A stretch of 64,000 nucleotides of DNA from JAWLHU01 sp041690255 (lineage in GTDB: Bacteria > Bacillota > Sulfobacillia > Symbiobacteriales > Symbiobacteriaceae): assembly GCA_041690255.1 (NCBI GenBank), contig JAWLHU010000006.1:248001-312000 (forward strand), written 5' to 3'. The notes beneath the pieces were generated by a model. That model saw only the letters and a list, made by a program, of their open reading frames with translations. It did no database searches and was not told the origin of the DNA. Shown here piece after piece: positions 52,702 to 62,369 of the stretch. Position 1 is the stretch's first letter; every line of letters starts with the position of its first letter. The position numbers and the translations under genes are program-made.

Positions 52702-55650
52702 ATGGAACAGCAGACTCACGCAGTGACCTACGTGTTGCTGCAGGGCGACGCCGGGGGGAGCCGCCTGGATCTCTCATGGGCAGAGAGGCGGTTGCCCCCT
52801 GCGGGAGGGCGCCCGGTGAAGGATTGGGCGGAGTTCGGCGCCTGGGCCTTCGACCGCCCCGCAGATGCGGCGGCTGCGGCGTTGATGCTGAGAGAGGCTG
52901 GCCTGCGCATCGGATTGCACACCGCCCCCACCGGGTGCGACCCCTGGGTTGATCTCGCCCATACCGCCGCAATTGCTGCCCTGGCCGAGCAAGGGCTGGT
53001 TCTGCTCTCCGCCGGGGCCGCCCGGGCCCTCCAGCAGAACATGCCGACCGGGATGGAGCTGCACAGCCTCGGACGGTACCGGCTGCAGGATCTCCGGACC
53101 ATCGAAGCGGTCTTCCAGTTGGTGCGGCGAGGGGAGCAGCCAGTACGCCCGCCCCTGCCCTCCCTGGAGAGCGTGCCGAACAACCTCCCGGTCCAGGTGA
53201 CCAGTTTTGTCGGGCGGCGTCACGAGATCGGCGAGTTGAAGCGGCTGCTCCTGGAGCACCGGCTGGTGACGGTAACCGGCCCGGGCGGAAGCGGCAAGAC
53301 CCGGCTGGCCCTGCAGGCGGCGGCGCAGATGCTGGCATCGTTCCCCGATGGGATCTTCCTGGCAGACCTCTCCGCGCTTGCTGATGCCACCCTGATACCC
53401 ACCGTCGTAGCCGCAGCCCTCCGACTGCAAACCGATCAGCGGCGCCCTACCCTGGAGAGCCTGGTCGAGGGGCTGGCCGGGAAGCGGGTGCTCCTGCTGC
53501 TGGACAACTGCGAGCACCTGATCACCGGGTGCGCCCGCCTGGCGAGTACTCTGCTGCTCAGCTCGCCCCAGGTGGTGATCCTGGCCACCAGCCGGGAGCC
53601 CCTGGGCATTGCGGGGGAGCTGCCCTGGGGCCTGCCGGCTCTGTCATTGCCGCCACGGGGTGAGCTGGTCGGTGCCGAGCGGTTGCCCCAGTACGATGCG
53701 ATTCGCCTCTTCACGGAGCGGGCCACGGTAGCAGCCAACGGCTTTGCCCTTACGGAGCAGAACGGCCCGGCACTTGCGGCGCTCTGCCGCCGGCTCGACG
53801 GCATACCGCTTGCGATCGAACTGGCGGCGGCCCGTACGCGGGTGCTCTCGGTCCAGCAGATAGCCGAGCGGCTGCATGACCGGCTTAACCTTCTCGCCTC
53901 CAACAGTAGGACGACAGCGGCCCGGCACCAGACCCTCCGCGAGGCGATAGACTGGAGCTACGATCTGCTCGCCGAGGATGAGCGCACGCTCTGGCGGCGA
54001 CTCTCGGTCTTTGCGGGCGGCTTCTCCCTGGAGGCGGCCGAGGTGGTCTGCTCCGGCAGGGGAGTTGAGACGTTCGCAGTGCTGGATCTGCTCTCACAAC
54101 TGGTCGAGAAGTCGCTGGTCGCCACGGAGGAGCAGGGCGGAGCGAAGCGGTTCCGCCTGCTGGAGACCATGCGGCAGTATGCCCGAGAGCGGCTGCTTGA
54201 GGCCGGCGAGGGGGCCGCCCTTCAGGAGAGCCACCTGGGGTGGGTGACCAGCCTCTCCGAGACTGCCCGAAAGGGGCTCTGGAGTGCGGACCTGTCGACC
54301 TGGCTTGACCGCCTGGAACTGGAACAGGACAATCTCCGAGAGGCGCTTCAGCACGCAGAGCAGGAGGGTAAGGCCGACCAGGCCGTTCGAATCTGCGGAG
54401 CGCTCTGGCGGTTCTGGTACCTGCGGGGCTATATGCAGGAGCACCAAGAACGGATTCAGCGGCTGGCCGGCCTCGCCTATCCTCCCCACGCCAGGCGTGA
54501 CCTGGGTCGCCTCATGGACGGACTTGGTGTCTTTGTCTCGGAGATCAGCGGAGATCTGGCCGAAGGGCAGAGGGCGTTCACCCGCTCGATCGATCTCTTC
54601 CGGGAGATCGGCGATCCGCCAGAGCAGATCAGCCCGCTCATGAATCTCGGTGTCCTGTTGACTAGGCACGAAAGGTATGAGGAGGCAGCGGCGCATCTGG
54701 AGGAGGCGGTGCGGATCAGCCGCCAGGCGGAAGACCCGGTGCTGATCGGTCTGACGCTGGGGCTCCTGGGCGCCATCTACCAGTTCAAGGGGGAGAAGGA
54801 GGCTGCCAGGCGCTCATTCCACGAGGCGGTGACCACCCAGCAGAGGACGGGCGATCTCGGTGGACTCCGCACCTCCTACCTGTACCTGGGGCATGTCGCA
54901 GTCGTCGATGAGGATTACCCCGTGGCCCTCCACTTCTATGAGACCGCTCTGGCTTTGAGCCGGGCGAGCGGGGACCGAGTTTACCTCGGTTCGGTCCTGA
55001 ACGGTTGTGGGGAGGCGGCCTATCACCTGGGGGAGCATGAGAAGGCCCGAGAATACCTGGTCGAGAGCCTGAGGATCTGCGAGCGGATCGGTGACTTCCT
55101 CTTCCTGATTCACTCCTTGGAGGCGATCGGCTGGGTGAATGCTGCCGAGGGGCGCCCAGAGCTGGCCTTGCACCTGGAGGGTGGGGCTGCGGCCCTCCGG
55201 CGCCGTTATGGGATCACCCCGACGGCAGGCCGCCGGAGGCGCATGGAGGCAGGGGTGAGACCGGCGTACCGCCAGCTTGATGTTCTCACAGCCAGGAGGG
55301 CGGCGGCTGTGGGGGAGGCGCTGTCACGACCAGAGATGGTGGCCCTGGCGTCCGCCCCGCCGGGATCCCTCGCCGGGGCTGGGGAACCCGTCCCCCCGGC
55401 GGAGTTGGAGCCGCCTCACCAGCCGGTTGGGAGCCAGTCCGGGCAGAGCCCGCTGACCATGCGGGAGAAGGAGGTCGTGCGACTCCTGGCACTGGGTCTG
55501 ACCGCCCGGGAGATCGGTCAGCAACTGCACCTGAGCCCGCGCACGGTGGAGAAGCACGAGGAGAACGTTCGAAACAAGCTGAACCTCTCCAACCGGGCCG
55601 CCCTTGTCGTCTGGGCGGTACGGATGGGCCTGGTTCAGACGGGGCGATGA
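52702..55650 (+). CDS. Cyclase-like / STAND ATPase / TPR / LuxR-type transcriptional regulator
   Basis: A 982-residue protein. Residues 1-145 resemble a degenerate class III nucleotide cyclase domain (LRIGLHTAPTGCD, GLVLLSAGAARALQQN, ELHSLGRYRLQDLRTIEAVFQL). The P-loop ATPase begins VTSFVGRRHEI; Walker A is GPGGSGKT (about 193) and Walker B is LLLLDNCEHL. Winged-helix and about six TPR-like repeats follow (to about 840). The C-terminal 65 residues are a LuxR HTH (LTMREKEVVRLLALGLTAREIGQQLHLSPRTVEKH). It is a large signal-integrating regulator; the target genes are unknown. A strong hairpin terminator follows. Confidence 0.88.
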   Translation: MEQQTHAVTYVLLQGDAGGSRLDLSWAERRLPPAGGRPVKDWAEFGAWAFDRPADAAAAALMLREAGLRIGLHTAPTGCDPWVDLAHTAAIAALAEQGLVLLSAGAARALQQNMPTGMELHSLGRYRLQDLRTIEAVFQLVRRGEQPVRPPLPSLESVPNNLPVQVTSFVGRRHEIGELKRLLLEHRLVTVTGPGGSGKTRLALQAAAQMLASFPDGIFLADLSALADATLIPTVVAAALRLQTDQRRPTLESLVEGLAGKRVLLLLDNCEHLITGCARLASTLLLSSPQVVILATSREPLGIAGELPWGLPALSLPPRGELVGAERLPQYDAIRLFTERATVAANGFALTEQNGPALAALCRRLDGIPLAIELAAARTRVLSVQQIAERLHDRLNLLASNSRTTAARHQTLREAIDWSYDLLAEDERTLWRRLSVFAGGFSLEAAEVVCSGRGVETFAVLDLLSQLVEKSLVATEEQGGAKRFRLLETMRQYARERLLEAGEGAALQESHLGWVTSLSETARKGLWSADLSTWLDRLELEQDNLREALQHAEQEGKADQAVRICGALWRFWYLRGYMQEHQERIQRLAGLAYPPHARRDLGRLMDGLGVFVSEISGDLAEGQRAFTRSIDLFREIGDPPEQISPLMNLGVLLTRHERYEEAAAHLEEAVRISRQAEDPVLIGLTLGLLGAIYQFKGEKEAARRSFHEAVTTQQRTGDLGGLRTSYLYLGHVAVVDEDYPVALHFYETALALSRASGDRVYLGSVLNGCGEAAYHLGEHEKAREYLVESLRICERIGDFLFLIHSLEAIGWVNAAEGRPELALHLEGGAAALRRRYGITPTAGRRRRMEAGVRPAYRQLDVLTARRAAAVGEALSRPEMVALASAPPGSLAGAGEPVPPAELEPPHQPVGSQSGQSPLTMREKEVVRLLALGLTAREIGQQLHLSPRTVEKHEENVRNKLNLSNRAALVVWAVRMGLVQTGR

Positions 55651-55653
55651 ACG

Positions 55654-55686
55654 AGGCGCTCCAGCCCTTCCCTGGCTGGAGCGCCT
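55654..55686. terminator. Strong terminator between convergent genes
   Basis: AGGCGCTCCAGCC (55654-55666) and GGCTGGAGCGCCT (55674-55686) form a perfect 13-bp stem with a 7-base loop. It serves the regulator and the PIN-PhoH gene. Confidence 0.8.
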
Positions 55687-55702
55687 TCGCCTGGTCCGCA
55701 CA

Positions 55703-57001
55703 CTACATGAGGTTCGCCGCCAACTGGGCCAGGTGGGACCGCTCGCCCCTGGTCAGCGTCACATGGCCTGCCACCGCCTGTCCGTGAAACCGCTCCATTG
55801 CGTAGACAAGGCCGTTGGTCTGCCGGTCCAGATAGGGGTGATCGATCTGGTCCGGATCGCCGACAAGGACCACTTTGGTCCCCTCACCGGCCCGGGTGAT
55901 CACCGTCTTCACCTCGTGCCTGGTCAGATTTTGGGCTTCATCTACAATGAGGAACTGCTGGGGAAGGGAGCGCCCTCGAATGTAGGTCAGCGCCTCCACC
56001 ACGATCCCCTTCATGCCCGCCATGATCGATGCGAGGTCCGGCCGATCCCGGTCAGCCAGGCCAAAGAGATGCTCGAGGTTGTCGTAGATCGGCTGCATCC
56101 ACGGATGCAGCTTCTCCTCCTGGGTACCGGGCAGGTACCCAAGATCCCGGCCCATGGGCACGACCGGCCGGCTGACCACCAGCCGGCGGTAGAGCCGCTC
56201 CTCTTCGACCATCTGGAGCCCGGCAGCCAGGGCGAGCAGTGTCTTGCCGGTCCCGGCCCGCCCGGCCAGCGTCACCAGTTGCACCTTCTGGTCCAGCAGC
56301 AGCTCCAGCGCCATGCGCTGCTGGACGTTCCGTGGGACCACACCCCAGACCGGGCTGTCGATCGCACAGCACTGGAGCAGACCCGGGGCGACGCAGCGGG
56401 CGAGCGCCGAGGCGGAGCCACCGGCCTGGTCCTTCAGGACGGCGAATTGGTTGAGCACCATCGGCTGATCGGGCAGGCTGACCCGCTTCTCCTTGTAGAG
56501 TTGATCGATCAGCCCCTTCGCCACGAAGAGATCGAGGTGATTGGACTCCGGGACATTCCCGCCGTCCATTTCGGTGTAGTCGGTGACAGCAAGACCCAAC
56601 GCATCGGCCTTGATCCGGAGAATGACATCGCGGCTGACCAGGGTGACGCTCTCGCCCAACTCCTTGCGGAGGTTGTAGGCCACGGCCAGGATCCGGTTGT
56701 CAGCGGAATCCTCCAGGAAGAAGCAGTTCAGGTCCGTTGCGGCCTTGTGGTTCAACTCCACCCGAATGGTCGAGGCGCCCGGGCCGGGGACGCCGTCGGC
56801 CAGCCGGCCGTTGTGACGGAACTCGTCAAGCAGGCGGGCGGCTGCGCGGGCTTTGGTGCCCAGTTCACCGGGGTTGTGCTTCTTGGCATCCAGCTCTTCC
56901 ACCACCGCCGCTGGAATGACGACCACCGTACCCGGAAAGGCGAGTGGGGCTCGCGGGTCGTGAAGCAGGACCGACGTATCCAGCACATAAACGCTCTGCA
57001 T
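55703..57001 (-). CDS. PIN-PhoH protein (YlaK/PhoH2-like RNA helicase-ribonuclease)
   Basis: A 432-residue protein. The PIN ribonuclease domain (about 1-135) has YVLDTSVLLHDP and EDSADNRILAVAYNL with the acidic site. The PhoH ATPase (about 205-420) has Walker A GRAGTGKT and Walker B FLIVDEAQNL, plus LVGDPDQID. Such fusions unwind and cut RNA. ATG lies 9 bases after GGAGGGG. Confidence 0.92.
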   Translation of the reverse strand: MQSVYVLDTSVLLHDPRAPLAFPGTVVVIPAAVVEELDAKKHNPGELGTKARAAARLLDEFRHNGRLADGVPGPGASTIRVELNHKAATDLNCFFLEDSADNRILAVAYNLRKELGESVTLVSRDVILRIKADALGLAVTDYTEMDGGNVPESNHLDLFVAKGLIDQLYKEKRVSLPDQPMVLNQFAVLKDQAGGSASALARCVAPGLLQCCAIDSPVWGVVPRNVQQRMALELLLDQKVQLVTLAGRAGTGKTLLALAAGLQMVEEERLYRRLVVSRPVVPMGRDLGYLPGTQEEKLHPWMQPIYDNLEHLFGLADRDRPDLASIMAGMKGIVVEALTYIRGRSLPQQFLIVDEAQNLTRHEVKTVITRAGEGTKVVLVGDPDQIDHPYLDRQTNGLVYAMERFHGQAVAGHVTLTRGERSHLAQLAANLM

Positions 57002-57185
57002 AGAGGGATCCCCTCCGCTGCTGCAGGATAGAGGCCGCGTTCCACCTCAACCAGAGGCTGATCCACTGCTTGCTTCAGTCTATTCCGCCGGGACCTGCTG
57101 CGGTTGTCTCGGCCCAGAAAGGAATTCCTGCGACGGATGCCGAAAAGTCTGGACTTACGAAGGATTCGGGGAAGGGAGCAGGAGA

Positions 57186-57407
57186 ATGCGGGGAGCGCTG
57201 ATCGGTTTTCTGACGACCGCCGGGCTGTGGGTGGCACTGATTCTGGCCTTTGTGGGGATCGAGTTGTTTCGGGGGCATGCCCCGTTTGCCATGTTCGTCT
57301 GGGAACCGGGGGGGAAGTTTGTCACCTTTACCATGCTGCTGGTCCTGGCACTGGGCACGGGGGTTGGCCTCGCTTCGGACCGCATCCGTTCCCGTTCGGG
57401 GCAATAG
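57186..57407 (+). CDS. Small two-helix membrane protein
   Basis: A 73-residue protein with two hydrophobic helices (IGFLTTAGLWVALILAFVGI and FTMLLVLALGTGVGLA) separated by a loop with VWEPGG, and a basic C-terminus. ATG follows GGGAGCAGGAG and a terminator follows. No recognised family. Confidence 0.65.
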   Translation: MRGALIGFLTTAGLWVALILAFVGIELFRGHAPFAMFVWEPGGKFVTFTMLLVLALGTGVGLASDRIRSRSGQ

Positions 57408-57423
57408 GGGATCGCGCGCAGGA

Positions 57424-57449
57424 CCTCATCCAAACGTGGATGAGGTTTT
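57424..57449 (+). terminator. Rho-independent terminator after the small membrane protein gene
   Basis: CCTCATCC and GGATGAGG form an 8-bp stem with a 6-base loop, followed by TTTTCC. Confidence 0.75.
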
Positions 57450-57452
57450 CCG

Positions 57453-57483
57453 TTGTCGAATTATGTCTTTTACCTGTTATACT
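57453..57483 (+). promoter_or_regulatory. Possible promoter of the GGDEF/HD-GYP gene
   Basis: TTGTCG, then TATACT after 19 bases, in an AT-rich patch 35 bases before the TTG start. The spacer is long, so this is tentative. Confidence 0.4.
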
Positions 57484-57517
57484 GAGGGGAACTGAACAAC
57501 TTCTGGGGGCCACTTCA

Positions 57518-60223
57518 TTGAAACTGCGCCCACATCTTTCCACCTATCTACACCGCATTGCTCCCGATATTCTACGCACGCTCCTTCTTGGAAGTGTGGG
57601 TTATCTGGTGAACTGCATGCCCGTCACCCTCGGCTTCGGGCTCCACTACCTCTTCGGCGGGATCTTCGCCATGACCGGGGCACTCTGGCGCGGTCCGATC
57701 GTGGGCCTGGCCACTGTGGTCATCGCCTCCCTGCCGACACGTGACTTGTTGGCCGCCCCAATGGTGGTCATCTTCACCGCACTTGAGGTGGTGATGATCG
57801 GCCTGGCAGCCAGGCGTCGAGTGGAGAGCTATGTCACGGTCGATCTGCTCTTCTGGCTCCTCCTGGGTTTGCCGCTGCTCCTCGGCATCCAGATCGGGAT
57901 CCTGCGCGCCCCGCTGGAGGCGACAGTCGTGGTCGCGCTGAAGTTCGCGGTCAACAGCCTCTTCAATGTGGCCGTCGGCTCGCTCCTTCTGCTCGGACTG
58001 GAGCGCATGGAGGCGGGGCGGGAGCACCGCCTGCCGCTCCATATCTTTGTGAGCCGCATGATCACGCCCCTGGTCCTGGTGCCGGTTCTTCTCTCCACCC
58101 TGACGACCGCTCGCCAGATCGAGGAGCTTCTGCAGACCAAAATCCGGACCGACGTGGTCCAGACCCGCAAGATCGCCGGGTCGATCCTGCGGGACTGGAT
58201 GAGCAGCCACAGGGGCGCCGTGGAGTACATTGCCAGGACGGCCGAACGGGGGATGATGGAACCCGAGGCGCTGGACGACCTGCTGATGGCCACAGTCCAG
58301 CAGCATCGGGGGTTCCTCGGCGTCGCTCTCGGTGACCGATCCGGTACTGTGCAGACGTACCATCTGGCTCGTCCCTACGACATCCAGGTAGGAGACAGCT
58401 TGGGGGAGCGCCCCTACTTTCCGGAGTTGCTGCGCACGCAGCGCGGCGGGGTGAGTGATGCCTTTCCCGGGACCGGTGGGGAACCGTTGGTGGTGATCAC
58501 GGAGCCGGTCATGAGCGACGGCGAGATGGTCGGATTCGCGCTGGGCGCCCTGACGCTGGACGATGGCAACCAGGTGTTGGAGCGACTGAAGCGGGCACTG
58601 AACACCCAGGTGGTGGTCACCGATCAACTGGATCAAGTGATCTTCTCCACTCGCACGGATCTGCTGCCGCTCGCACACTTCGACGACGCCCATACCGCCG
58701 GTGGGCGCAGCCTGGGTGACGGGGTCGTCCTGACCACCGAGGCTGGTTCATCCGCCCTGCAGGTCGCTCAGACGGCTACCATGGTCAGCCGGGGTGCCTT
58801 GGAAGAGTATGGGTGGCGGGTCTATGTGATCCGTCCGCTGACGGACGTCCAACGGACGATCTATCAGTCGTACATGCGTGACCTGGCGGTTGGGCTGGCG
58901 GCCATTGCCGCCCTCCTGCTGCTGATCCCCCGGATCTTACGCGGGGTGACCCATGCCCTCTCCCGGCTCGCCATGATCCGTGTCGGTCCCGATGGGTCCG
59001 TGATCCATCCGCCCTTGCTGAAGCCGTCCCGGATCGAGGAGATCCACCGGCTTCAGTCTCATCTGGATGAGATCGGGCAGCATCTGTCCGCCGCAAACCG
59101 GCGCCTGGTGTATCAGGCCGAGCATGACTCCCTCACCGACCTGCGCAACGCCGGCACCTTCTGGAGGGATCTGGAGCGCCGGATAAGGATACAGGAGCCC
59201 TTCACCCTTATGATGATCGACCTGGACGGCTTCAAGCGGTTCAACGATCTGCAGGGGCATCTGGCGGGGGATCAGTACCTCCAATGGCTCGCCGGGCAGG
59301 TACAGGGGCTGATCCAGGGGCAGGGCGGGCAGCTCTACCGCTACGGTGGTGATGAGTTTGCCGCGATCCTGCCGGTCATCTCCCCCGAGTCGGAGCGAGA
59401 CCTGGCCCTTGACCTGACCCGGGCGGCCCAGGCCGTTCCCGCCCGGGCGGGGAAGGAGAGCATCTTCCTGCCCGGCATCTCCCTGGGCTATGCCACCTAC
59501 CCGTCTGATGGCGCCCGGGCCGATGTGCTGGTCAAGCGGGCTGACACGGCTATGTACGGCAACAAGCAGCGGGAGCGGATCGGTCCTCGCTGGTTCCAGC
59601 AGGTGGTTCAGCTTCTGCCCGGGCACCCTGACCCTGAGCGCCTGGCCCGCCTGGAGCCACTGTTGACCTATCTGCACGACAAGCTTCCCTGGCTGCATGA
59701 ACACTCGGTCCGCCTGGCCCGCATGGCCGTGCGGGTCGGGGCGGAGATGGGCCTCTCGCAGCCCGACCTCCGGCAGTTGGAGGTGGGCGCGCTGCTGCAC
59801 GATCTGGGCAAGGTGGAGGTGCCAAGCGCTGTCCTGACCAAGGAGGGAGAGCTCTCCGATGCGGAGTATCACGTTCTGCAGCAGCACGCCGCCTGGGGTG
59901 CCCAGTTCCTCCTGGCGATCACGGGCGATGAGGAGGTAGCAGAGATTGCGCTCGCTCATCATGAGCGGTACGATGGGCAGGGGTATCCTCATGGGCTTTC
60001 GGCAGAGGCGATTCCGATCATGGCCCGGATTGTCGCCGTGATCGATGCGTACGATGCCATGACCAATCAGCGCCCCTATGCCCCCGGGGCGGTGGAGGAG
60101 GCCAGGGCGGAGCTCTTGGCTCGCGCCGGCAGCCAGTTCGACCCCCGGGTCGTTGCGGCGCTGATCCGTGTGGTCCAGATGGAGGAGGCGCAGCGGGCCG
60201 GACCAGGTTCGGCTAAGGAATGA
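57518..60223 (+). CDS. Membrane-bound GGDEF/HD-GYP cyclic-di-GMP protein
   Basis: A 901-residue protein starting at TTG 57518, 8 bases after GGGGG; the frame upstream runs through another gene. Six or so membrane helices (about 10-180) are followed by an extracytoplasmic sensor (about 200-460, dCache-like) and another helix (about 450-475). The GGDEF domain has the intact YGGDEF (about 609), but no RxxD inhibitory site in front of it. The HD-GYP domain has HDLGK (about 760) and HHERYDGQGYP (about 814). Synthesis by the GGDEF and hydrolysis of cyclic-di-GMP by the HD-GYP are both possible. Confidence 0.9.
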   Translation: MKLRPHLSTYLHRIAPDILRTLLLGSVGYLVNCMPVTLGFGLHYLFGGIFAMTGALWRGPIVGLATVVIASLPTRDLLAAPMVVIFTALEVVMIGLAARRRVESYVTVDLLFWLLLGLPLLLGIQIGILRAPLEATVVVALKFAVNSLFNVAVGSLLLLGLERMEAGREHRLPLHIFVSRMITPLVLVPVLLSTLTTARQIEELLQTKIRTDVVQTRKIAGSILRDWMSSHRGAVEYIARTAERGMMEPEALDDLLMATVQQHRGFLGVALGDRSGTVQTYHLARPYDIQVGDSLGERPYFPELLRTQRGGVSDAFPGTGGEPLVVITEPVMSDGEMVGFALGALTLDDGNQVLERLKRALNTQVVVTDQLDQVIFSTRTDLLPLAHFDDAHTAGGRSLGDGVVLTTEAGSSALQVAQTATMVSRGALEEYGWRVYVIRPLTDVQRTIYQSYMRDLAVGLAAIAALLLLIPRILRGVTHALSRLAMIRVGPDGSVIHPPLLKPSRIEEIHRLQSHLDEIGQHLSAANRRLVYQAEHDSLTDLRNAGTFWRDLERRIRIQEPFTLMMIDLDGFKRFNDLQGHLAGDQYLQWLAGQVQGLIQGQGGQLYRYGGDEFAAILPVISPESERDLALDLTRAAQAVPARAGKESIFLPGISLGYATYPSDGARADVLVKRADTAMYGNKQRERIGPRWFQQVVQLLPGHPDPERLARLEPLLTYLHDKLPWLHEHSVRLARMAVRVGAEMGLSQPDLRQLEVGALLHDLGKVEVPSAVLTKEGELSDAEYHVLQQHAAWGAQFLLAITGDEEVAEIALAHHERYDGQGYPHGLSAEAIPIMARIVAVIDAYDAMTNQRPYAPGAVEEARAELLARAGSQFDPRVVAALIRVVQMEEAQRAGPGSAKE

Positions 60224-60533
60224 GCGGGCGGCCGGCGATTGCCCAGATCAGCATGGCGGTTGTGCCGCCGACCATTCCGGCCGTCCCCGCTAAGATCGCG
60301 CCGGCCAGCAGGCGCCTGCGCAGGAGAATCGCCTGACCCCGCCGGGCCAGGAGGTAGCTGACCGCTGACATGGCCAGTGCGAGCAGGAGCAGAATGCCTC
60401 CGGCGGTTGCGCCAATCGCCAGTGTCAGAATTCCGAAGGGCCTTGCCGGAATGACTTGCCACTCGATCAGGGCGGCGAGCCCCGCCAACCCAAGGCCGGC
60501 CAGAGTGCCGCAGAGCAGCAGACGCCTGGTCAT
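60213..60533 (-). CDS. Small membrane protein, unrecognised
   Basis: A 106-residue protein with three or four hydrophobic helices (LLLCGTLAGLGLAGLAALI, FGILTLAIGATAGGILLLL, LLAGAILAGTAGMVGG) and a basic loop (ARRGQAILLRRR). ATG follows GGGGGAG. Its 3' end overlaps the GGDEF/HD-GYP gene by 11 bases. Confidence 0.7.
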   Translation of the reverse strand: MTRRLLLCGTLAGLGLAGLAALIEWQVIPARPFGILTLAIGATAGGILLLLALAMSAVSYLLARRGQAILLRRRLLAGAILAGTAGMVGGTTAMLIWAIAGRPLIP

Positions 60534-60620
60534 GGATCACTCCCCCTTTACCGGGGAGTACGGTCCGGGCGGTTGATCCGTTCGAATGCTGCCAGCGAAT
60601 AGAGGGAGGGAGTCCACCCG

Positions 60621-61544
60621 TTGCAGACGATCCTTATTTACCACGCCAGCCGGGCCGCCGAGTATCTCTCCTTGCTCCAGCCGCTCCTGCCCGAGCATCG
60701 CCTGATTCCATGCGCCACGCCGGATGAGGCGGAGCGGGTGATCGCAGAGGCTGACATCCTACTTGGCTGGAGGTTTCCCAGCGATCTCTTCGCCCGGGCC
60801 GGGCGGCTGCGCTGGGTCCAGAGTATGGGCGCCGGGGTGGAGGACCTGATCGAGGCTCCGCTGCCCGCCGGCTGTCGGCTGACCCGTGTGGAGGGGCTCT
60901 TTGGCATCTACATGAGCGAGTATGCCTTCGGCCACATGCTCGCCCACAGCCAGCAGTTGGAGCGAATCTACCGGAACCAGGCCGAGCGCCGGTGGGAGCC
61001 CTTCCTCGTAGGGCGGCTGGCCGGCAAGCGGCTCGGTGTAGCCGGTACCGGCTCGATCGGCGCCGAGGTGGCGGCGCGGGGGAAGGCCTTCGGCATGGAG
61101 GTCTGGGCCCTGGTCCGCTCGCAGCGTCAACTGGCCTATGTGGACCGAGTCTTCACGTCCGATGCTGTTGGTGAGTTTGCGGCGGGGGTTGACTACCTGG
61201 TCTCCAGCCTGCCGCTCACCCCGGAGACGGTCGGTCTGATCGACCCCGAGGTCATGAAGCCCGGGGCCCTGCTGATCAACATGGGGCGCGGGGCGACGAT
61301 CCCGGAAGAAGGGCTCCTGCGGGCGGTCCGCAGCGGTCGGATCCAGGCCGTTCTCGACGTCTTCGAGAAGGAGCCCCTGGCGCCTGAGCATCCGTTCTGG
61401 TCCGAGGCAGGGATCACCGTGACCCCGCACCTGAGCGGCCCCAGCGTGCCCGCTGAGGTGGCCGAGTACTTCGCGCAGAATCTCACCCTATACCTGTCGG
61501 GCCAGCCGCTGCGCGGTCTGGTTGACCGAGAGCGAGGCTATTAA
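60621..61544 (+). CDS. D-isomer-specific 2-hydroxyacid dehydrogenase
   Basis: A 307-residue protein, TTG start after GAGGGAGG. The NAD-binding motif is GVAGTGSIGAEVAARG (about residues 139-154). The Arg, Glu and His of the active site are in LLINMGRGATIPEEG (about 221), VLDVFEKEPL (about 251) and VTPHLSGPS (about 275). The short N-terminal domain resembles GhrA-type glyoxylate/hydroxypyruvate reductases. It probably forms an operon with the phosphatase 4 bases downstream. Confidence 0.9.
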   Translation: MQTILIYHASRAAEYLSLLQPLLPEHRLIPCATPDEAERVIAEADILLGWRFPSDLFARAGRLRWVQSMGAGVEDLIEAPLPAGCRLTRVEGLFGIYMSEYAFGHMLAHSQQLERIYRNQAERRWEPFLVGRLAGKRLGVAGTGSIGAEVAARGKAFGMEVWALVRSQRQLAYVDRVFTSDAVGEFAAGVDYLVSSLPLTPETVGLIDPEVMKPGALLINMGRGATIPEEGLLRAVRSGRIQAVLDVFEKEPLAPEHPFWSEAGITVTPHLSGPSVPAEVAEYFAQNLTLYLSGQPLRGLVDRERGY

Positions 61545-61548
61545 GAAC

Positions 61549-62325
61549 ATGATCGATGCGATCAAGGCGACGCTGGTGGAAGCGGTGCGGGCTGCCGGCG
61601 CTACCATGCAGCAACGAGTCGGACAGGTGACGGTCCAGTACAAGACCTCCTGGTCCGACCTGGTAACCGAGGTGGACAGAGCGGTGGAGGAGGCGGTCTT
61701 CGACCTGGTCAAGCACCGCTTTCCGGAGCATGGGATGCTCGGCGAGGAGGGGGGCGGTGCCTTCGACCGGGAGTACACCTGGATCCTGGACCCGCTGGAC
61801 GGCACGACCAACTTTGCCCATAGCCTCCCCAACTTCGTCTGCTCCCTCGCCTGTTGTCGGGGGAAGGAGGCGGTGGCCGGTGCGATCTATGATCCCAGCC
61901 GCGACGAGCTCTTCCTGGCGATCAAGGGTGAGGGGGCGACGCTGAACGGCCACCCCATTCGGGTAGATGGTGCCGGTGTACTGCGGGAGGCCCTGATCGG
62001 GACCAACCTGCTCTGGGACCTGCGGGAGAACCGGTTCTTCTCGCTCCCTGAGCTGCAGAACCTGGGCCGCCAGGTCCGTGGTGTCCGCTCGCTGGGCGCC
62101 GCTGCCCTGGAGCTGGCCTATGTGGCCTGCGGCCGCCTGACCGGCTTCGCCCAGTATCAACTCTCCCCCTGGGACTTCGCCGCGGGCGCCCTTCTGGTCG
62201 CCGAGGCGGGAGGGCAGGTGAGCCAGTTCGACGGCAGCCCGATTGACATGTCGCTGCCGAGCACGGTGGTCGCCTCCAACGGGCGGGTTCATGGCGAGTT
62301 GATCAGCTTCCTGCGACAGGGATAA
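61549..62325 (+). CDS. Inositol-monophosphatase-family phosphatase
   Basis: A 258-residue protein. ATG 61549 follows GAGCGAGG just after the dehydrogenase stop. The metal site is EEGGG (about 66-70) and DPLDGTTNFAH (about 82-92), and the second site is SPWDFAAGALLVAEAGG (about 208-224). The family acts on inositol phosphate, histidinol phosphate, fructose bisphosphate or PAP; the substrate here is not evident. A strong terminator follows. Confidence 0.9.
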   Translation: MIDAIKATLVEAVRAAGATMQQRVGQVTVQYKTSWSDLVTEVDRAVEEAVFDLVKHRFPEHGMLGEEGGGAFDREYTWILDPLDGTTNFAHSLPNFVCSLACCRGKEAVAGAIYDPSRDELFLAIKGEGATLNGHPIRVDGAGVLREALIGTNLLWDLRENRFFSLPELQNLGRQVRGVRSLGAAALELAYVACGRLTGFAQYQLSPWDFAAGALLVAEAGGQVSQFDGSPIDMSLPSTVVASNGRVHGELISFLRQG

Positions 62326-62329
62326 CGAG

Positions 62330-62355
62330 GGACCGCCCCGTGCCAGGGGCGGTCC
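62330..62355. terminator. Strong terminator between convergent genes
   Basis: GGACCGCCCC and GGGGCGGTCC form a perfect 10-bp stem, then TTCTATCTT. Confidence 0.8.
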
Positions 62356-62369
62356 TTCTATCTTCCGGG

